Below are positions 46,382-56,863 of a stretch of 64,000 nucleotides of DNA, one piece after another; the first letter of the stretch is position 1; the number at the start of each line of letters is the position of its first letter. Made by a program: the position numbers and the translations under genes. Source of the stretch: JACRCT01 sp049841135 (lineage in GTDB: Bacteria; Myxococcota; Myxococcia; Myxococcales; UBA5297); contig JASGHK010000005.1 in assembly GCA_049841135.1 (NCBI GenBank), forward strand, positions 930,001-994,000, given 5' to 3'. The notes under the pieces are model-generated. The model saw only the letters and a program-made list of their open reading frames with translations. It was not told the DNA's origin and ran no database searches.

Positions 46382-49300
46382 TCAGCCCCCCCGCGCGCGC
46401 CGGCGCAGGAAGACCAGCGCCAGCAGCAGCGGCACCCCGGAGACCGGACCCGAAGACCCAGCGGTGCAGCCGCAACCCGAGGACTCGGCCGGGGCCTGCC
46501 CGGCGTCCGTCCCGGCGTCCTGCGCCGCGGCGGAAGCATCGGGATTGACGGTCGCAGCGTCCTGGGCCGCGACGGCGGCGTCGGTGCCGAGGACCGCGGC
46601 ATCCTGCACCGCGATGGCAGCGTCGGCACCGGGGATCGCGGCGTCCTGCTCGGCCGTGCCGGAGTCCTGCTCGGTCGTGCCGGAATCCTGCGTGGGCGCG
46701 GCGGCGTCGGAACCGGGGAGCGCGGCGTCCTGCGCCAGCGTGCCGGAGTCCTGGGCGGGCGTCGCGGCGTCGGCGCCGGGCGTCGCGGCGTCAGGGCCGG
46801 GGGTACCGGCGTCGGCCGTCACCACGCAGACGCCGCTCGCGCAGACACCGCCACTGCAAGGAGTCCCGTCGACCTTGTCCTGGCGCACGCAATGGCCGGG
46901 GAGCGCGTCGCAGGTGCCGGCCATGCGGCACTCCTCCGGCGTGGTGCAGTCGAAGCAGCCGTTCCCGCAGTGGGCGTCCACGATGCAGAGCATGCAGCGC
47001 AGCGGACCGGGGTCGGAGAAGTAGCCGGCGGCGCAGGCCTCGCACCCGTTCCGCCCGTCGAAGTCGGCGTCGCTGTAGCCCTGGTCGCAGACCGGGGTGC
47101 AGGCGAACTCGGCGGCCGCGGTGTTGGCGCTGCAGCTCGTCGAGAGGGTCCCCTCGCTCGAGCACGCCTCGCAGCTGGCGCCGCAGTGGGCGGTGTCCTT
47201 GCAGGGCTGGCAGATAGGCGCAGGGGCCGCCACATAGCCCGCGTCGCAGGTCGCGGGGAAGGTCACGGTGAAGGTCAGCGTGTTGCCGACGCCCGTGCCG
47301 GTGGTCGTTCCAGGGCTGGGCGTGCCTGCCGACGAGACCTGGGGCGTCTGCCCCTCTGCCGGGAAGGCGAACGCGTTGCGCGAGGTCAGGACGACGGTGG
47401 CCGTGTAGGCCGTCCCGCTCAGGAATGGATCGTCGGCCGGGGACCAGGTCAGGCTCGTCGCCGAGTAGAGGCTGGGCTCGCCCATGACCAGGCCGGCGGC
47501 GGTCACCGGGGATTGGCCGGTCACGGGGTAGGTGAACCCGGACACCGCGACGGACTGGTCGAAGGTGGCCGTCACCGCCTTGTCGCCGTTCATGAGCAGG
47601 CGGCAGTCACCGGTGCCGGAGCAGTCGCCGGACCAGCCCCGCAGCGTGCTGGAGGCGCCAGCCTGGGCGGTCAGGAGGACGGAGGTGCCGGCCGGGTACT
47701 CCACCGTGCCGACCTTGCCCACCCACTGGATGGTCCCGACGTCGGCGCTGACCGTTCCCTGGCCGCCGCCCGCGAGGGTGATCGTCAGGGTCTCCACCCC
47801 CTTCATCATCGCGACGTCGGCGGCCGACAGCGCGCCGTTGTTCCACTGGACCTCGTCGAGCAGACCCTTGAACGGCGCTTCGTTCCCTTCCCGCTCCCGC
47901 TCGGGGTTGAAGCCCAGGTAGAGCGTGCCCTTGCCGTCCGCGACGTCGCCCGTGGCCGCCTGGGCCGCGTCCAGGACGCCGTCGAAGTAGAGCTTCAGGT
48001 TCGCGCCGTCGTAGGTCCCCGCGAGGTGCGTCCACCGGGCGGGCACCAGCGACTGGAGCGACTCGACCTGCGCGCTGGCCCCGTAGAGGAAGTAGGTGAC
48101 CTTGCCGCTCGAGTCGATGGAGAAGCCCTTGGACTCTTTGCCGTTCTCCCACTTGCTCACCGGGTAGAACACCTTTCCGGCCGCGGGCAAGGCGGTGAGC
48201 TTCACCCAGAACCCCAGCGTGTGCGCGGTGGAGACGTCCAAAGTCGACGAGTCGTCCACGGCGACCGAAAGCCTGCTGCCGTCGAAGCTGAACGCCTTCC
48301 CGATCCGCCCGAAGCCGTAGCTGCCCGCAGGCGCGCATTCGAGGGTCAGCACTCCGATCTTGGGGACGCCGACCGCGGGATCCAGGCAGGAGGAGTTGTA
48401 GACCACCGTGCAGCCGCTCACGCCGACCATGCACGTGCCGCAGCTGGTCCACGTCAAGCCGGCCCCGTACAGGGAGCTGTACGAAGCGACCGTGCTGCCG
48501 GACCTGCATTGGGCGGTCGCCGTCTCGCCCTCGGCGACGATGGTGCGGACGAGGGGCGTGCCGTGGTTGACGCCCAGGGTGTCCGTGGCGTCGGCCTCGC
48601 CCTTCCACCAGGAGACCAGGCCCTGGACCCCGGGGAAGGTGACGTTGAAGGTGACCGTGTTGCCGGGGTTCGGGTCGGAGGTCACTCCCTTGCTGGGCGT
48701 CCCCAGGTTCGCCCGCGTCGTCGGGTCCTTCGGGAAGGCGTAGCCGTCGACCGAGGTCAGGACGACCGCGGCCGTGTAGACCACTCCGCTCTGGAAGCTG
48801 GCGTGGGCCGGGGTCCAGGTCAGGCTCGTCACCAGGTACCGGTTGGAGACCGGCAGCAGCGCCGCGGCCGTCTGCGGAGCCGCCCCTGGCACCGGCAGCT
48901 CGAACCCCTTGACCCCGACGATGGGGCTGAACCTGGCCGCCACCCACTTGTCCCCATTCATCGTGAGCTTGCAGGTGTTGTTGTTCGGGCTGGGGCAATC
49001 ACCCTGCCAGCCATCGAACGTAGAGGCGCTGTCGGGGATGGCGCTCACGGTCAGGTCGGTGCCGTACCCGTAGTCGGCCGTGCCGCGGGTGCCGGACCAG
49101 GAGAGGTTGCCGGCGCTCGGAATCTCCTGCCCGTCGCCGAAGCCGGTGGTGTTGGCCGTCAGGGCCGCGACCACCTTGGCCTCTTGGATCTGGTCGTCGG
49201 TGAGGGTGAAGGCGTACCAACGGACCTCGTCGAGCAGGCCGTTGAAGGTCGACTGGCCCGCCGGGCCCCGCTCGGGGTTGTAGCCCAGGTACAGCTTGCC

Positions 49301-50950
49301 CGTGCTGTCGGCGACGTCCCCCGTGGCCGCCGCGATCCCGTTCAGGACGCCGTCGAAGTAGATCCGCTGGAAGACGCCGTCGTAGGTCGCCGCGACGTGC
49401 GTCCACTGGCCGGGCACCAGGGCTCCGTTGGAGACGGCCCCGGAGGTGGTGCCATACAGCAGCAGGTGCACCTTGCCGGCCGAATCGACGAACACGGTCT
49501 TGTCTTCGAGGCCGTTGACGTACTTGCTCACCGGGAAGACGAACTGGCCGGCGGGCGGCAGCGCGTTCAGCTTGATCCAGAACATGACGCTGGAGCGGGT
49601 GCCGAGGTCCAGGGTCGCCGAGTGCGGCACCGCGACCGACTGCGCCCTGCTGCCGTCGAAGCTGAACGCCTGCCCCAGCCTGCCCACCGCGTACCCGCCG
49701 GTGCACCCGAGGCTCAGCTGGCCGCTCTTGGCGACTCCGGGGAGGGGATCGGTGCAGGCGGCGGTGCTGTAGGCGACGCTGCAGCTCGCCGCGCCCAGCG
49801 TGCAGGTCCCGCAGGCCGTCCACGTCCCCTGCGCGCCGAACGTGGACGTGTAGGAGGAGATGACGCCGCCCGCGGGGCAGCTGGCGTTGGCCGTCCCGTT
49901 CTCGGGGGCGGTGGCGGTCACCTGCAGCGTTCCATGGTTGCTGCCGACGCTGTCGGTGGCGTCGTCCTCGGCCTTCCACGAGGAGACGAGGGTGTTGCCG
50001 GTCAGCAGGATGTCCCGGACCGGGTTCTTGCCTGCCGAGGTGACGCGAAGGATGGTCCACTTCGGACCGGGGCTGGTGGGCCGGAAGGCCACGCCGACCG
50101 TGCAGGGCGGAGGTCCGGGCAGGCTCACCGTGGCGGGCGAATAGATGGAGTGGAAGAGCGACGGCGTCGGGCCACAGGCGCCGACGCCGGTCACGCGGTA
50201 GGCGCCCCCGTCACCCTTGTCGAGGCTGAACAGGGCGCTGTCGCCGCCCACGAGCGAGAGGTCGGTCACCGGGAGCCCGGCGGTCGTTCCCGAGGAGAGG
50301 TAGTCCATGTACCCGCCGCCCAGGTCGCGCAGCGCGACGGTCCGGCTGCCGGAGGTCGTGTTGACCGCCACGTTGCCCAGGTCGACGCCCTGGGGCGCGT
50401 CCAGGAAGTGGAAGAGCTGAGATCCCAGCGGCAGGGTGCTCATGACGCTCGTCGCCGGGACGCTGTACTGGTTGCCGTCCTGGAAGTGGATGACGATGTG
50501 CTTCGCCGCGTCGAAGGGGTCCTCGTCCGCGCTCCAATAGCCGCCGTTCAGGACGCCGCTGAAGCCCGCGGCGTTGAGGCTGACGGCGCGGTAGCTGTCG
50601 GGAGGGGCGACCAGGGTCCCCAGCTCGTCGAGCCACGGGACCAGCCACCAGCCCGAGTCGGACCCGTCGATCAGGCCGCACTTGCCCGAATACAGGCCGT
50701 AGACGTGGCCGCTGCCGTCCACGGGACCGGGGAAGCAGCTGCCGTTCTTGAGCCAGCGCAGGCGGGTACGGGTGTCGAGGATTCATCCGTCGCCCAGGTC
50801 GACGAAGCGGGGCGCGGCCGCGGCGGAACCGCTCGCGAAGAGGAGGGCGCCGAGCAGCAGCGCGCAGACGGAACGGCACGCCGGGCGGTGGGCATGGCGG
50901 TGGGCATGGCGGTGGTCGGAACGGCGGCGTGAAGGAAGGTCCTGGTTCAA
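46382..50950 (-). CDS. Giant MYXO-CTERM surface protein with LamG repeats (in-frame stop in this assembly)
   Basis: 1522-codon exported protein. Start TTG 50950 with AGGAG upstream, then a signal peptide (RSVCALLLGALLFASGSAAA). A DUF1566-type domain follows (FVDLGDG, then ILDTRTRLRWLKN), with an in-frame TGA at 50783-50785 that overlaps a GATTC; the family has Thr at that point. Next are two long repeats, each with a LamG-like lectin domain (WIKLNALPPAG, FWVKLTALPAAG; LLDEVRW, LLDEVQW) and an InlB-like repeat (FDGWQGDC, LRGWSGDC), a Cys-rich stretch, a D/A-rich linker (QDAA, PGADAA units) and a MYXO-CTERM tail (GCGCTAGSS ... LLLALVFLRRRARGG). Probably cell-surface anchored. Confidence 0.8.
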
Positions 50951-51277
50951 GATGCTCGCTCCTGGTGTAGCCGGATCCCTCGCCGCGCTGGCGGTGTCGT
51001 CACGCGGACGGGTTGAGGGGATTGGTCGGGCGCTTGATACACCCGGAGTTGGGGAAGCTCCACCTCCCCGGACCCCTCTTCCGGCCCCCGGTCCGGGATA
51101 TCCCCGACACGCAGCGACCCGGCCCAGACGAGGCCGCGGTGCTCGCCGAGACGGAGTTCCGCGCTCCCTTCGCAGAGGCCGATGGGCTCGCCACCCGCCT
51201 CTCGATTCGAAAGCCGCCGGGGGCTGCAGCTTCCCGGCTCGCTCCGGCAACGCGGCTGAAGCCGATTTACTGGCTGC
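50951..51277. other. Intergenic region upstream of the LamG protein gene
   Basis: About 330 bases between the start of the MYXO-CTERM protein gene and the 3' end of the protease gene. GGGATATCCC near 51099 is a short palindrome. I see no gene, promoter or RNA that I can support. Confidence 0.4.
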
Positions 51278-51967
51278 TCATCGCGACCGCGGGGACGGCG
51301 GGCACGACGGTCGCTGGCGACTGATCCGCCTGGCCGCGGCGTTGGGCCGAACGCCGATCGCGGCCTTCTTCGCCCGGGCCAGCAGCGTCGGCGCTCCCTC
51401 GGTCGGCGCGGCGATGTGGCAGCGGGCGCCGCCGTGGACCAGGCCGACGATGCGAAAGTCGCCATCGACGAGCGGCGAACCCGAGTCTCCGGGGATGGCG
51501 TGGATGGTGGTGAAGAGGGCCCTGGGCACCTTGGGCAGCGAAGGGCAGCGGCCGAAGCGCTCCACCTCCGCGCGCTGGAGCGGGTGGCGGAAGTCGTTGC
51601 GGCCGGTGAAGAGGACCGTCTCGCCGACCTTGGCTGGAGAGGCGCGGAGCGAGAGCGGCTTCACGGGCGCGCGGCCGGCCAGGCGCAGCACCGCGAGGTC
51701 CGAGGCGCGGTCCACCGCGACCGCGACGCCCTGGCCCGTCGCGCCCGTCGCGTAATGGATGCGGATGGACTGGCCCAGCTCGTCGATGCAGTGGGCCGCG
51801 GTCAGCACCTCGGTGTCGCCGACGACCACGCCGGCGCAGAAGCCCTCGAGCGAGACGGTCGCCTGCCGAAGCTGCCGCTCGTCCGCAGCGCCGGAAGGCG
51901 ACGGAGCGCAGGCCGCGAGCGCCACCAGAAGAAGCGACAGAGGCGTTCTCGAAGCGCCCGCAGCCAT
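51278..51967 (-). CDS. Trypsin-like serine protease, probable lipoprotein
   Basis: 229-residue S1-family protease. Lipobox LLLVALAAC near the N-terminus; catalytic His in TAAHCID, Asp in RASDLAVLRL, Ser in IPGDSGSPLVD. The chymotrypsin-fold order is intact, so it is probably active in the periplasm or at the cell surface. The preceding GFCAGVVVGDTEVLTAAHC is typical. Start ATG 51967. Substrate unknown. Confidence 0.87.
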   Translation of the reverse strand: MAAGASRTPLSLLLVALAACAPSPSGAADERQLRQATVSLEGFCAGVVVGDTEVLTAAHCIDELGQSIRIHYATGATGQGVAVAVDRASDLAVLRLAGRAPVKPLSLRASPAKVGETVLFTGRNDFRHPLQRAEVERFGRCPSLPKVPRALFTTIHAIPGDSGSPLVDGDFRIVGLVHGGARCHIAAPTEGAPTLLARAKKAAIGVRPNAAARRISRQRPSCPPSPRSR

Positions 51968-52361
51968 CGCCCAGCCCCCCGGACCTTCCGCTGCTCTCCA
52001 TCAACGATGCGCACGGGCGCCGCTCCGCTCCTGCCTGCGACATCCAGGCGGACCCGGGCGGGGGCCCCGACCTTCGAGGGTGGGCCCCGGAGCGCCGGCC
52101 TCGTGCCGGCTAGCTTCCAGAACGGCCCCACCGTTTCGACCAATCCTGAGGGCGCTGATGGTGGGCCGGCAATCCGAGGGTGGCTTGCAGACACGAGGAT
52201 GGCGGCCCGAGGGAGTGCTGCCCCGAGCCGTGAGGCCGGCGCCGACGCTCGAATTCGAAGGGCGCGTCCGCCGCGGGCCCAGCGCAGGAAATGCGAGGTC
52301 GCGGCACGCGCGACCTGCTTGTTATCCTTCCAGCCGACCACCGCGCAGCACCGCCCAGCCC

Positions 52362-54272
52362 ATGCCCCCTCCGACCTCGAACCGCGAAGAGTCGTTCGCC
52401 AAGACGTTCCGCGCCAACCCGGCGCCGATGGTCCTCTCCGACAAGGAGACCGGCGAGTTCTTCGACGTCAACGATCGGTGGGTCCAGCTCATCGGCTACT
52501 CGCGCGAGGAGCTGCTGGGGCGGACCTCGAAGGCGCTCGGCATCTGGGTCGACTGGGGGGTCCGCACGCACATCCTCGGCCTGTACCAGCGCCAGGGCGA
52601 GGCGCGCGACGTCCCCGCGCGCATCCGCACCCGGTCCGGCGAGGTCCGCGACGTGCTCTGGTCGCTGGAGCTCGTCCAGCTCGACGGCCGCGAGGCCATG
52701 CTCTCGCTGCTCTACGACGTGACCGACCTGAAGCTCTCCCAGGAGGCCCTGCGCACCAGCGAGGAGCGGTTCAAGCGGCTGCTCCAGAACTCCAACGACA
52801 TCGTCACCGTCCTCGACGCCTCCGGCGTGGAGCTGGCGATCCACGGCCCGGTGGAGAAGATGCTCGGCTTCACCCGCGAGGAGCTGGTGGGCACGCGCGG
52901 CTTCGACTACGTCGACGAGCGGGACGCCGAGACGCTCGCGCGCATCCTGGCCGACATGCTCGCCGAGCCCGGCGCCGTCCGCCGCGCCGAGTACCGCCAC
53001 CGCCACAAGGACGGGCGGTGGGTGTCGATGGAGGCGGTGGGCACCAACCTGCTCCACGACCCGGTGGTGAGGGGCATCGTCCTCAACGCCCGCGACGTCA
53101 CCGAGCGCAACAGGCTGCACGAGCAGCTGCAGCAGGCCATGAAGATGGAGGCCGTGGGGCGGCTGGCGGGCGGGGTGGCCCACGACTTCAACAACCTGCT
53201 CACCGCCATCCTCGGCAACCTCGAGCTGGTGCGGATGAACCTCCCGGCCGAGTCCGCCCCGGTCGGCGGCTACCTCGACGAGATCGAGCGGGCCGCCGAC
53301 AGCGCGGCGTCGCTGACCCGCCAGCTGCTGTCGTTCTCGCGCCGGCAGATCATCGAACCCAAGGTGCTGAACCTGACCGAGCTGGTGACCAACCTGCGCA
53401 ACCTGCTCACGCGCCTGCTCGGCGAGGACGTGACGCTCTCGATGAACCTGGCCAAGGGCCTGGGCATGGTCCGGGTGGACCCCGGACAGTTCGAGCAGGT
53501 GCTGGTGAACCTGGCCGTGAACGCCCGGGACGCCATGCCCAAGGGCGGCCAGCTCATCATCGAGACCGCGAACGTGGAGCTGGACGACCGCTACTGCCAG
53601 CGCAGCCCCGGCCTGTCCCCGGGCAGCTACGTCCAGCTCGCCGTCAGCGACACCGGCACCGGAATGTCGCCGGAGGTGAAGCAGCGCCTGTTCGAGCCCT
53701 TCTTCACCACCAAGCCCGTCGGCCGCGGCACCGGCCTGGGGCTCGCCACCGCCTTCGGCACGGTCAAGCAGGCCGGCGGCCACCTCGAGGTCTACTCGGA
53801 GCTGGGCGTCGGCACGACCTTCAAGGTCTACCTGCCGCGCGTCGAGAGAGGCCCCGCCACATCCCAGCAGCGAGCCGTGGGGCCGGCCGCCCAGGGCGGG
53901 GAGCAGATCCTGCTGGTCGAGGACGACGCGACGGTTCGCGCGCTGACCGCAGCCTTCCTGCGCCGGCTCGGGTACCAGGTCGTGGCGGCCGGAGCCCCCG
54001 CCGAGGCCCTGGCGCTGGTCGAGAGCGCCGCGACCCGCTTCGACCTGCTCATGACCGACGTGGTGATGCCCGGCATGAACGGGCGCGAGCTCGCCGAGCG
54101 CCTGCTCGCGCAGCACCCTGCGCTCCGGGTGCTGTTCACCTCGGGGTACACCGAGGACGTCGTCGTCCACCACGGCGTCATCGACGCGAAGGTGAACTTC
54201 ATCGGCAAGCCGTTCACCCTGCTGAGCCTCGCCGACAAGCTGCGCGAGGTGCTGGAGGGCCGGGGGAAGTAG
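52362..54272 (+). CDS. PAS-PAS hybrid histidine kinase
   Basis: 636-residue soluble sensor kinase. Two PAS domains (first: RANPAPMVLSDKETGEFFDV; second from SEERFKRLLQNSNDIVTVLD), HisKA with the H-box GGVAHDFNNLLTAI, HATPase (VNLAVNARDAMPKGG, GTGMSPEVKQRLFEPFFTTK, GTGLGLATAFG) and a C-terminal receiver (ILLVEDDATVR, acceptor in LLMTDVVMPGMNG). No membrane segment, so it senses a cytoplasmic signal. Start ATG 52362. No partner regulator adjacent. Confidence 0.92.
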   Translation: MPPPTSNREESFAKTFRANPAPMVLSDKETGEFFDVNDRWVQLIGYSREELLGRTSKALGIWVDWGVRTHILGLYQRQGEARDVPARIRTRSGEVRDVLWSLELVQLDGREAMLSLLYDVTDLKLSQEALRTSEERFKRLLQNSNDIVTVLDASGVELAIHGPVEKMLGFTREELVGTRGFDYVDERDAETLARILADMLAEPGAVRRAEYRHRHKDGRWVSMEAVGTNLLHDPVVRGIVLNARDVTERNRLHEQLQQAMKMEAVGRLAGGVAHDFNNLLTAILGNLELVRMNLPAESAPVGGYLDEIERAADSAASLTRQLLSFSRRQIIEPKVLNLTELVTNLRNLLTRLLGEDVTLSMNLAKGLGMVRVDPGQFEQVLVNLAVNARDAMPKGGQLIIETANVELDDRYCQRSPGLSPGSYVQLAVSDTGTGMSPEVKQRLFEPFFTTKPVGRGTGLGLATAFGTVKQAGGHLEVYSELGVGTTFKVYLPRVERGPATSQQRAVGPAAQGGEQILLVEDDATVRALTAAFLRRLGYQVVAAGAPAEALALVESAATRFDLLMTDVVMPGMNGRELAERLLAQHPALRVLFTSGYTEDVVVHHGVIDAKVNFIGKPFTLLSLADKLREVLEGRGK

Positions 54273-54452
54273 CCGGCCGCGCGAGGCGCCCGCTTCCATG
54301 GCAGGGCCCGTGGGCAAGACGAAACGATGTGCGGCGCCCGTCTCAGAGCTCGGAGACCCCTGCCGCGAAGCCGCTCAGCCCACCCTGCGCCGATCCATGT
54401 TGATGAACGCTGACATACCTTACGCAGCGTCAGCGGACCGAGGTGACGTGGG

Positions 54453-55019
54453 CTACCGCTGCCAGCGGACCTCGTAGAGGCAGTGCGCAGCGCCGTGGAA
54501 GCGGCATTCGGGGTGGGCGACCTGAACCTGCTTGGCGCCGCAGGTCTCGAGCGAGCCCTGGAACGAGCCGATCCAGTCGTAGCAGAGGACCTCGTGGTGC
54601 TGGTCGTAGCCCGAGAGCTTGACCTTGCACGAGGTGGGGCTCGTCACCTCCACCTCGCACTTGCCGCCGGACATCATCAGCTTCCACAGCGTGGCCGACT
54701 TCTTGACGAGCAGGCCCGGGTCGAGGACGCGCAACAGCACGCGGTAGACGAAGCCCACGGTGAGCGAGGCGTCGTAGTAGCCGAAGTCGCGCGCCTTGGA
54801 GATCCCGCCGAAGAGGACCTCCATGACCTTGGCTTCGATCTGCGCGTGGTCCCGGTTGGGATACCACTCGTGCGCGAAGGGCGACTGGAGGAGCTGGGCC
54901 TGCGCCGGAGGGAGCGCCGCAGCGACCCGCGCCAGCCCCTCTTCTCCGAACCGCTCGACGACGTACTGGCGCAGGTGCACCAGCGTCACCCCCTTGGTCT
55001 TGACCTCGTCCAAGCTCAT
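54453..55019 (-). CDS. V4R/HNOB-like sensory protein
   Basis: 188-residue protein with the C-terminal pattern CYDWIGSFQGSLETCG ... CRFHGAAHCLYEVRW. This resembles V4R and haem-NO-binding-like ligand domains (C...G..xC.FEv). The N-terminal half is helical (VHLRQYVVERFGEEGLARVA). Such proteins are numerous in Myxococcota and probably regulatory; the ligand is unknown. Start ATG 55019. Confidence 0.6.
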   Translation of the reverse strand: MSLDEVKTKGVTLVHLRQYVVERFGEEGLARVAAALPPAQAQLLQSPFAHEWYPNRDHAQIEAKVMEVLFGGISKARDFGYYDASLTVGFVYRVLLRVLDPGLLVKKSATLWKLMMSGGKCEVEVTSPTSCKVKLSGYDQHHEVLCYDWIGSFQGSLETCGAKQVQVAHPECRFHGAAHCLYEVRWQR

Positions 55020-55089
55020 CTCCGGATTCCCCCACCCGAGTGGCCCCGCATCGTACCCGTCCGCCTTCCCGAAGCCCCCGGCTCAAGTC

Positions 55090-56766
55090 CTATCGAGCCG
55101 AGCTCGGAGCTGCGCCATCCGCGGCCTGGGGCGGGCGGCGAGGGGCGAGGAACGTGCCCTCACGGAGAGCGCCCTCGATCCGTGCGCGGTCGATCTCGGG
55201 ATGAACACGCGCCGCGCTCTCCAGCGCCCGGCGCGCCCCGGCGTCGTCGCCCAGTTGGTGGAGGCCGAAGACCTCTCCCAGCGCGCAGGTGGGCCCCTTG
55301 GCTCCGACGGCCACGGCGGTGCGCGCGGCCTCGACGCCCAGCGACCACTCTCGCGCCTCGAGGAGCGCCGCCATCGCCCGCTCCCAGCCCTCGGCGTTCG
55401 AGGGCGGCGGCTCCAGGAAGGCGGAGAGACGCCGGGTCTTCTCGGTCCAGCCCTGGGCGGCGAGCTGGGCGAACATGCGGTGCGCTCGAATCCTCGACGA
55501 GGCTGGGGCGAGCGCTTCGGCGCGGCGCAGCTCGACGAGCGCGTCGGCGAAGCGTCCGCGGCTGCCGTACGCGGCCGCCAGCTGGCTGCGGCGAAGGGGG
55601 TCGTCGCCTCGCTCGAGGTCGCTCTGCCAGAGCGCCACGTCGTCGTGCCACGCGGGGATCCGAGCGTGCGTCGCCAGCGCGAGGGCGGCGACGACGGGAA
55701 CCGCGACGAGCCAGGCGTTTCGGCGTCGTCGCGCGAGAGACTCGATGAGCAGCGCCACCCCGACCGCGGGCGCCAGCGAGGCGATGAGCGTGTAGCGGTC
55801 CGCGGCCCAGAAGGAGAGACGCAGCGGTCCCGCCACGGGGACCAGCGGGAGGACCCATAGGGCCGCGATGGGCAGCGCGGACGGCACACGCGCCGCGAGC
55901 ACCGCCAGTCCGACGAGCCCCGCGATCCCGACGCCGACGAAGAGGGCCTGGTGGGTGCCCACCGGATAGAGCGCTGCCAGACCGGCGGGCCAGACCTCGT
56001 GGACGAGCCAGACGCCGTGCGACCAGAGTCCGAGGAGCCAGCGGCTGCCGGTGACGAGCTCGCCATTCGGGCCAGTCGCCTCGAAGCCGAAGATGCAGAC
56101 GGCGGCGTCGGCCACCGCGAGTGCGGCGAACCCGGCGAACCGCCGGGTCGCTTCGCGTGCGCCGTCACGCCGCCACGACAGGACCCACAGCACTGCCGCC
56201 ACCGGTGCGACCGCCGTCTTCGCCAGCAGCGCCAGACCGAAGGCGGTGTGCGCGAGCGCCAGGCGCACGGCGCCGGGGCGGGACGGGGAAGGAGGCATGG
56301 CGCCGAGAGCGGCCAGCGAGACGAAGAAGAGGGAGAGGACGTCCTTTCGTCCGGTCAGCCAGGCGACGCTCTCGACTCGCAGCGGGTGCACGGCCCACAG
56401 CACGACGGCCAGGAGAGCCGTCCACCGGCCCAGCCCCGCGCGGTTCAACACGACCGTCAGAATGGCGGCGCTTCCCAGGAAGAGGCCCAGGTCGACCAGA
56501 TGCAGCGCGAGCGGGTGCGCTGCCCCACCCTGCAGCCACCAGGACAGCCAGAGGAGCGGCCACCAGACGTGCTGGTGAGCCGAGGAGAACATCTGGCCCA
56601 GGGCCTGGAGGAAGGGCAGGGACAGGAGCGGCTCGGCGAGGTGAGCCGAGTCGTCGAAGTCCAGGACCTCGCCTCGAAGAGCCGCCAGGTAGAGAAATCC
56701 CAGCACGAGGATCACGGTCCCCGCAGCGGCGAGGTACCGGCGTCTGCCGAGTTCGGTCGTGAGCAC
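55090..56766 (-). CDS. TMTC-like membrane glycosyltransferase with TPR
   Basis: 558-residue protein with about ten transmembrane helices in the first two thirds. The GT-C-type signature is a short acidic motif in the first loop (LDFDDSAH) plus HPLRVESVAWLTGRKDVLS, which matches TMTC/PMT-like O-mannosyltransferases. TPR-like helices fill the C-terminal third (ALVELRRAEALAP, GVEAARTAVAVGAKGPT). It probably transfers a sugar from a lipid donor to exported proteins; substrate unknown. Confidence 0.75.
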   Translation of the reverse strand: MLTTELGRRRYLAAAGTVILVLGFLYLAALRGEVLDFDDSAHLAEPLLSLPFLQALGQMFSSAHQHVWWPLLWLSWWLQGGAAHPLALHLVDLGLFLGSAAILTVVLNRAGLGRWTALLAVVLWAVHPLRVESVAWLTGRKDVLSLFFVSLAALGAMPPSPSRPGAVRLALAHTAFGLALLAKTAVAPVAAVLWVLSWRRDGAREATRRFAGFAALAVADAAVCIFGFEATGPNGELVTGSRWLLGLWSHGVWLVHEVWPAGLAALYPVGTHQALFVGVGIAGLVGLAVLAARVPSALPIAALWVLPLVPVAGPLRLSFWAADRYTLIASLAPAVGVALLIESLARRRRNAWLVAVPVVAALALATHARIPAWHDDVALWQSDLERGDDPLRRSQLAAAYGSRGRFADALVELRRAEALAPASSRIRAHRMFAQLAAQGWTEKTRRLSAFLEPPPSNAEGWERAMAALLEAREWSLGVEAARTAVAVGAKGPTCALGEVFGLHQLGDDAGARRALESAARVHPEIDRARIEGALREGTFLAPRRPPQAADGAAPSSAR

Positions 56767-56863
56767 GCCGGCAGGCTATGCGAGCGGAGGCAGCGCAGCC
56801 AGTCGGGCCTCCGGCCCAGCGCTGACGGCGCGTGTTCTCCCACTCGTGCGACGAAGGGCCGGC

